The translations under genes and the position numbers were made by a program. A stretch of 64,000 nucleotides of DNA from Endomychus coccineus. Taxonomy: Eukaryota > Arthropoda > Insecta > Coleoptera > Endomychidae. Positions 51,301-60,300 of this stretch are shown here, piece after piece. Position 1 is the stretch's first letter; each line of letters starts with the position of its first letter. The notes under the pieces are model-generated. The model saw only the letters and a program-made list of their open reading frames with translations, was not told where the DNA came from and did not search any database. The DNA is taken from the NCBI GenBank assembly GCA_958510875.1, contig OY294071.1, positions 33,572,581-33,636,580 on the forward strand, read 5' to 3'.

Positions 51301-54300
51301 GAATTCGCCACCTTGTTTATTTTGGTTATTTGTACAATGTACAAGCTCATTTTTATTAAGCTTTTTTTACAAACTTAAACAATCTTCAAAAAATCATATT
51401 CGTAAAAAAATTGAATTGTGTTGTCATGCTTACAATGAAAAAAATTAAATCTGCGTGTTTAAATCAAATGTTCGAATTGTCCTCCATTGACTTCCATATA
51501 ATAATACATTCTCTCAAACTAATAAATAAAAAAACAGCAAAACATTTCCTTATGTTGCCTTCATTTTTTGTTCTTAGCGTGTTTTTTATCTGGTTTTAAC
51601 GTTTCTTCGATCATTTCATGATTTTAATCAATCTGTTGAGTTACTACTTTGCTGATTTGTTTAAAATTTCAAAGAATATGGTGTACACATTGCAAAAACG
51701 TGTTGAGCTGGTTAGCCTTTATTACCAAAATCAAAATAATGCCCGAGCGGCTGCAAGGATATTTAACGAAAACCATCCTGAACGTAGCGTTGAAATTGAT
51801 TCCAAAATTTGTGGAGACGGGTTCAGTAATGGATAAAAAAAGGGCACCTATTGGAATTGATAATGATGAAGGAGCAGCTGTGGCGGTATTGGGACATATC
51901 TTATGCCAAACACGCAATCTGTACGAAAACTTTCTGCAGCTTCCGGTATTAGCCAATCTAACGTTTTCAACATTTTACATAAACACAAGTACCATCCGTA
52001 CAAAATTAAATTAATTCAGGAATTAAATGATGTTGATTGGGATCGAAGGCAAGCGAAATTATGGTCGAGCGTATCAACAATAACCCACATTTCTTGTACA
52101 ACGTTTGCTTTTCTGGCGAATGTATTTTTTTACTCAATGGAGAGGTTAACCGGCATAACCGTAGAATTTGGAGCGATACAAATCCTCATGTATTTCGAGA
52201 AGCTCACACTCAACATCGGGAAAAGCTAAACGTTTGGGTAGGAATTTTGGGAGACCACCTAATTGGACCTCTGTTTATTTCTGGTAATTTAAATGGCGAA
52301 ATTTATCTTGAAATGTTGGAAAATGCGATTGATCCGTTAATAACTGAACAATTAGAAAACGATCCTCTACTACTTGAACAACTATTACATTTCCAACAAG
52401 ACGGAGCTCCTCCTACGCCGCACCAGTTCACCAATACCTCAATTTGCAATACCCCGGTCGTTGGATTGGAAGAAGAGGTCCTATGGAGTGGCCTGCCCGA
52501 TCTCCTGACCTGAACCATCTGGACTTCTTCTTGTGGGGACATCTTAAGTCCAAGATTTTTGTGACTCAGCCTGAAAATTTGGACGAACTACGCCAACGAA
52601 TTGTAAATGAGTGTCGTCAAATAACTAAAATTATGCTGAACCATGTTAGAGACGGTTTTCAGTCAAGATTGTATTATTGTATGGAAGTCAATGGAGGACA
52701 ATTTGAACATTTGATTAAACACGCAGATTTATTTTTTTTCATTGTAAGCATGACAACACAATTCAATTTTTTTACGAATGTTATTTTTTGAAGATTGTTT
52801 AAGTTTGTAAAAAAGGCTTAATAAAAATGAGCTTGTACATTGTACAAATAACCAAAATATTCAAGGTGGCGAATTCGAGCAACAAAATTAATTTTTGCGA
52901 AAACGGTTCGTCAAATTTACGTTTTTCATACACCGTTGTAAAGAGGCTTCCAAGACCTTTCAAATGACGTATCTTTCAACCCCTCTCCCCTATTCAATTT
53001 TGGGGGGTTGAAGCGCCCCCTATCAGGGGGTTGCTCGTTCAAGCCTCAAATATAAGTCAAAAGATGTCCCCCAACCAAAATCATTCGACGTGTTTCGGGA
53101 GATTTTGCCACTCACTATGGGATAAGAAATATACGGGGTGGCTCGTCTGAGATGGAACACCTTGAATAGACATTTGTCCGCACTGTGTTTTAAGAATCAT
53201 AAACTTTCTTGAGAAATGGTGTGACTTGTATTCAAAATATATTCGGCTAACGTTGATTTTTCTTTATATTGGCAAAGTGCTTCTTATACCGAGTTAAAAT
53301 GTTCTAGTTTAACCCACACCTACGCATTTTGAACACGACTACCGGTTTTGCCGATAACCTAACTGTTTTTCAGCTTGTTCTTACATCTATAAACTGGTTG
53401 CATTGCAAATTAAAAAAAAACTATGGAATTCATTAATTACTGAAGGACGATAAGTGAAACTTTTGAATTTTTTTGGAATATTTGAAGGTTATGGCTCTAA
53501 TTTCGTTAGTTGATTAAATTATTGATCAAAGATTTGCCGTAACCATTGTCACGTTATTTGCTGAAGTTCGTAGCGTTGGACAATGGTTACAACAAATCAG
53601 CGTTAGCGGAACATATTTTGAATACAGGTCATACTCAAGAAAGCTTATTACTTTTAAAACACAATACGGACAAATATCTAGGTATTTTAGAAGGGATAGA
53701 AATGTATAAGCGAAAAAGCAATTTATCTCCTTGTTTGCATTATTATCTCCATATAGTATTTAAACAGGCACATTTTGATTTATAATCTAGTTTACTCTGA
53801 TGGTGGTTACTTGGTAGCCGAAAGCTCCTCAGTACTTTAACAGTATTTTTTGTGGATAAAGGGGATTATTTATAGTGTTATAGTGTATCCACAGTGTGAA
53901 GTATATAACAGTTTATTAGTGAACTACTCCTGTTGATAGCGAAAACTTCAATTGTAAACAATGGGGTAGCGATCCAAAAACATTCTTGATCTACGATGCT
54001 AACGGCAACTTCGTGTTATGCATAGCTGAAAAACAAAGGCATCTACTCCGCCGTGCAGAAGACTAGACGAACAGTCGAGAGAAACTTACTTACATACACG
54101 TACACACACATACATACACATATCATCACAAACTTATTTTGTAGTGAGCGCGCAACGTGTACAGTTCCAGCATGTTGGTATCCGGCTACGACCAGAACAT
54201 GCATACAGATTGAACTCATGTGCAGCTAGAAGCGTGATGATAGTATTACCTTGAAGAGCTGCACTCCAATCACAGCAAACATGAACTGCAGCAGGTAGGT

Positions 54301-57300
54301 GACCAGCATGATATTACCGATCGTCTTAATGGCCACTATCACGCATTTCACTACATACTAGCCACACGAAGATTCGGCATGAAAGAATGGAACAAATAAA
54401 GTCAGTATAAGGTGGTGAAGAACAAATAGTTAAATAAAAAAATAGGAGTTAGGAGATTAGGTAGGTTCCACATCCGGTGATTGGACTATTGATTTGAATA
54501 CGAATGCATCACAATTACTCATTATGTATTTGGAAAAGTTACGCATTACAATTATGCATTAGATTGGCTAAAAGTGATGTCTTTCACTTACCTCTCACTC
54601 CGATCATTACTTTTACTGATGTAAATAAACAAATTAAATCAAATGAGCCAACATCAATTTGATCTTATGATTGTATTTCAAGAGTTGGCCAAGTTGTCAT
54701 TGCAAAACATAAGTTTTCATAGTTTGCCCCTATTATATTTTGGCTATCTACAGATGTCTTCCCTTGTATCTCTATTATGGAATTTCTATCAAAATTTTGG
54801 CCTTGGCATTACTCCAACTTCGACACTTGCCAAAATCGCCAAAAATCAGATTATTTAGCATTTTCCGTTCTCGTCTCTATAGGAACTGCGAAAAATCTAT
54901 GTACCGAACATGACGGACATCAGTTTGAATATTCACTTTGATTTGTAGTTGAAGTTGTAATGTATTGTAAAACTAGATATAAATATCTGATTTTTGGTCT
55001 TGGCTTGTTGAAGGAACCGCAACTATCAGGTTGTCTTCTTTCTGGATAGCGATTGAAATATATTTCAGATGCAAAAAACGATAGCAAATTTTTCCGCCAG
55101 TGAATTTGTCTCAAAAAAAGAGATCAAGAATGTGACATCGAAATTTGCCCATCTGTACATAACGCGGTATGTTTTGAACAGTTTGAAATAAAAGTAATGA
55201 CCGAGTAATGCAATTTTATAATTATCGAAAAAAGTTGATGCATCACAAATCCCTTCACCAAATAATGCTGTAATTGCAATTCATTACTTACAATCCTATT
55301 GATTTCATGAAATGTATGGACGCAGGACATATTTTTAAGAACTCCGGTCAAATGCACCCAGGGTGTCGACGAATTCGAGACGATGAAACTGAAATTGATA
55401 GTTTAGCCCTAGATATGACTACAAGTGGTAGCAAGGCATGGCGAGGAGTTCATGTCGAAACGTAGAGGAAAATAAGAATCGCGACATAGCACAGCACACA
55501 GAGCTGGGGTTGGACATGCTGGTTACGAGGTTACGTTCAATAGCAGCTTGTATCTGAGTTCGGGCCAATGGTTGTCTGGTTTCCTTCGTTGGCCTTGATT
55601 GGATTCGGGTAATGTAATAACAGAAGCCGACGTTTAAGGGATACCCATAGGTGCATTTGTTGAAAGTGCCTACCTTGAATAACTGGACTCCTATTACCGC
55701 AAACATAAACTGAAGGAGGCAGGTAACCAGCACTATGTTGCCGATGGTCTTTACCGCAACAATCACACACTGGACTACGTGCTAGAGACAGACATATGTC
55801 AGAGTTCAAGTCCAATGAATTGCGGGCCTGCCTCCATCACTCCCGTTACCTTTACACGAGTGAGCGACAGTGCCCGCCATAGGGCCACACCTACCTTTAA
55901 TCCTTTTGCTCTGTTGATCGCTCTTAAAGGTCTTAGTACACGTAACACTCTTAAGATCTTCACAACGTTCATGGCTCCTTCTCTAGAAAAAATCATAGTT
56001 CAATGTGTCACACAGTGAGAACTGTTTCAAGTGAGATAATATAGATGATCGCTTTAAAACTTCATAATATTACCAATACTCAGCTTAGCGACGATCTAAA
56101 TAACATTTCTTGCCACTACTTACTTGCTACATATCGAAACTATAGACACGATAACAACCACCAGATCCAGTATATTGAAGGCCGATCGGAAAAAGGCACC
56201 TTCGTGCAAGAAGCAACCATATGCAACGGTCTTTAACAGTAACTCTACAGTAAATATAGCGGTAAATACATAGTCGAAATACGAAAGAACCTGAAACATA
56301 ACTCAATATCATTTTGCAATCCATAGCAGCGATGAGTATTACCGTTGCTGTGGTATCCGTTTCAGTTTTGACTGGTTCCTCGAGAGCAAGAAGAGCCGAA
56401 GAAACCATTATACATATTAAAATGAAGTTGCTAAAGATGCTGTGGTTGCAGAACCAATGACAAAACACTCGAATTCTAAAATAACAAATATGAACGTTTT
56501 AGTTAGAATGCATGAAAACGAATATTTAGCGATACACCAGAAGCTCTAACATTTATCTCAATTCACGACTTTCCCACTCTGCTTTGACAATTCGGTATAA
56601 ACACACAGCTAACTCATTCCATACAACATTCAAAATATTCACTGCGAAAGTCAACTTGTCAAAAACCTTTGATATCTTATAATTGCGATCGTGGTTGCGT
56701 GAATCCTTTTTATCTGAAGCAGAAACTCGTGTTATATCAACGTAGTTCAAATACTCTTCTGAGTAATCAGTGAAAAATTAATAGAATAATAGACTTAGTG
56801 GAAAGTTCTGGAAAGAGTATCTATCTGATACTTCATCAGCTAAAGACCAAAAAAGTAAAATGGTCAGTTATCCTCCCCCACTCTTGACAATACTAGTGCC
56901 TCCTATTGGAAGGGATGAGTAGTCCTGGAACACCAGCAATATGTATCTGTTATTCTACGCATTGGCCGATGACATCGCGCAATCACCAAATCCGTTAACT
57001 GAGGCTACTGTCCCCCACTGGTCGGTAAGTAGCTTCAGTTTCCCAAATCGTTTGCCCTAAGTAGCCTTAGTGAACTCAGAATGAATGCATTCTGCATTCG
57101 GTCATGATAGACTGTGCCGAGTTCTGGCAGGCCGGAATGATCTTTAAATTCGAACGCAGCGAAGACCGAATTCCGCCCAAAACACCAATAACCAGAATTA
57201 TAAGATCAACCTCGATGTTTTGAAGCAGGCTTGCTCTACCAGATCTGTTGCCTCGCATCATAGGTGGTGCTGCTGCGGCTAGATAAGGTTCTAGTGCTGC

Positions 57301-60300
57301 AGCGTGCCGGAGATTCGTACATATATAGCCAGTTATCCGCAGGTAGAATCCTCAATTCCGCAAGGTTTGTGCCTAAAAACTACGGCATTCTGTATGGATG
57401 ATGCACCAGAGTGCGTGCAGCCGCGCCATATGTCCCATACGGGCTGGCTCGCTGCGTTCGAAGCAATCCAGTAAGTCATCCCGAAGTTAATTCGTCCCTT
57501 CAGAGTGTCCATGTACGTCGTGGTCGTCACCGTCGGGACCATCCTATTGGGCCCCACCCACCTGTCCCTGCTTCTCATGCGTCGAAGAGCTGATGGGGGA
57601 GGCCAATCTTTTGTTGCCCGGAACAAAAGGTGTACCCTTTGTCGGGTTGTTAGCCCAATATCAGGACGGCATCGATATTGAGTGGGGTTACCGAGCTGAT
57701 TAAGCCCCGACTTCTTAGGTACCATGAATTTTCCAGTCCTCTTTATTAATGTCTATGAATTGGTAGTTGAACTATATTGGTAAAAGGTGGCAAACAAATT
57801 TAGCAGCCAAAATAAAACAATCTAAACACTCAACATCGTTTTCCAGTTTTTTAGGTTAACAATCTCCATTGTGACTACAAAACCAAACTTCACAATGCAG
57901 TTAAATCACTGCAAATTATAACCCATCAACCTTCTCGCCTGCTCTGGTTACCGAAGCGGATGGGTGAGCAAATCAACACGGCTAACTACTTATGGATGAT
58001 GTGAAGGCAATGATTTGGAGAGGGGTATTCAGCACTCCGGTGTGAGGGAAGGGTGAATGCTTCATTACTACAGTGTCACTAGATGGAATCAGGGTGCAAG
58101 CAATAAAACAGATCAAGTCAACCACAAGAAAGATCATTAGGTACCACTGGCTATCATCAACCACATTTCACCTGTTAGTGGGTGAGAAAACGAAGAAAGA
58201 AGACGCTGGGGGGATGGGTAACTTCTGTGAATTGGGTTTAGCTTCGGATAAACGACGTGGTCGCGCACCTACTTTACTGCCAACTTCATCACCATCTGCA
58301 ACGGTACACACCACACACATTAATATTAATATTAAACTTAACATAGCTGCACATCGATGAGTCTGGTTAGACAACCGAGTGTCACTATGCAGGTTCCCAA
58401 AAACGCAGGAAAATAATGAATACCTCTTCGCGACTAGATTTCGTGTAGTAGTGGGAGTACTTCTATCAAAATCAACTTACGAATATGTATTTTACTTTGC
58501 TTTGGGGGACTCTGCATATCATCTTTCAATATGTAATGAATAACTCATCAGCCTATTTACATTAAAAAATGTGATGGAATATTTATAAGAACAGTTCCTT
58601 CCTCATATCTTGCCATATCTGTTTTGGATGTGCCCATGAACCATACAAAATCCCTTTGGGCGGTATCGTTTTGAATTTTTGGTAGAATGTTTTTCAATAG
58701 TACCAATAAAATATTTTAATTTTTCCTTCATTTCTGGTTATTCTGGATGTGGATATCAACTTTCTTTGCATTTTAGGTTTTTCCATAAGCATGTTTAAAT
58801 ACGTTTTAAACGTTCAATAATAGAACCCTTACCTTCATTCTCAACTGTTTTTGAGTTATTGAAATGTAAAAAATATATAGCGTTTGCAGGGTTTTACGTT
58901 ACTGGGATTAACTATTTTATAGAAGTTGCTGATTTTTGACAACTTCAATGAGTTATGAAACTTATCTGCAATGTTAAAACGTTTATTATTTATCGATTCC
59001 GATATAACGGCGTCATCAAACACTCTCATGGATAAGAAATTCGATTCTACCATTAGTTTCCACCTTAGACGCTAAGACAACGTGTCGCAGTGTTCCGAAA
59101 TTCTGAATTTCGGCCATCCCTTAGATAAATACACTATAAAATCTCTTTTAATATGATCGACGAACCAAAAATTAGTATTCACAACCTTCTGAGATCCCAT
59201 AGAACAAGTTGCATCTGTTAACTGAACCTCTTGACATTTTCACATTTTCACAAATTTCATAAGGGGTACATGTGAAGATAGAAAAATAGTGAATTTGGTC
59301 GATCTCATCGATTACGATATAACGGCGTCCCTAATACACTTTTATGGATGAGAAATTCAATTCTACCATTAGTTTCCACCTTAGACGCTAAGACAACATG
59401 TCACAGTGTTCCTAAATTCTGAATTTCGGGCATCCCTTAGATAAATACACTACAAAATCTCTTTTAACATGATCGACGAACCAAAAATTAGTATTCACAA
59501 CCTTCTGAGATCCCATAGAACAAGTTGCATCTGTTAACTGAACCTCTTGACATTTTCGCATTTTCACAAATTTCATAAGGGGTACATGTGAAGATAGAAA
59601 AATAGTGAATTTGGTCGATCTCATCGATTACGATATAACGGCGTCCCTAATACACTTTCATGGATGAGAAATTCAATTCTACCATTAGTTTCCACCTTAG
59701 ACGCTAAGACAACATGTCACAGTGTTCCTGAATTCTGAATTTCGGGCATCCCTTAGATAAATACACTACAAAATCTCTTTTAACATGATCGACGAACCAA
59801 AAATTAGTATCCACAACCTTCTGAGATCCCATAGAACAAGTTGCATGGATGAGAAATTCGATTCTACCATTAATTTATACCTTAGACGCTAAGACAACAT
59901 GTGGCAGAGTTCCGAAATTTCCAAATTTCGGTCATCCCTTAGATAAATACACTAGTATTAGTACCTCATATCTTTTTTAATTAGAACAATCATTCAATCT
60001 AAACGTGAGAAAAAATATGGGGTGCTATTTAAAAAAAATTAGTTATTGAGATTTTAAATTTGCCCTTTCATGACATGTTTACACTATTATTTTAGATAAG
60101 ATAATCGCAATAAAGTAAGACCCCGTAAACGATACACTTTTTTTTTTTAAATTGTAACAATTCAAAACACTTGAGTTCGAGGTAAGGTTACGTCAAATTC
60201 ACAATTCATTTCAACGAAGAAACCAAAAATGCCATGTATGTTCTATAATTAAAATAACAAATATGATATCAACTTCCCGGTATAACCGGGATTGAAGGAA

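Larger units (their letters stand above)
50785..53880. mobile_element. Two opposed Penelope-like fragments, one split by a mariner
   Basis: 50785-51011 plus 53165-53550 form one minus-oriented copy of the 29.9-kb Penelope family, interrupted by the mariner element. 53551-53880 is a second copy in plus orientation ([33 protein letters not shown]). Hammerhead-like termini mark both outer ends (50834-50863 minus; 53797-53824 plus). A 12-bp inverted match (gtaaccattgtc / gacaatggttac) spans the junction. Confidence 0.75.
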
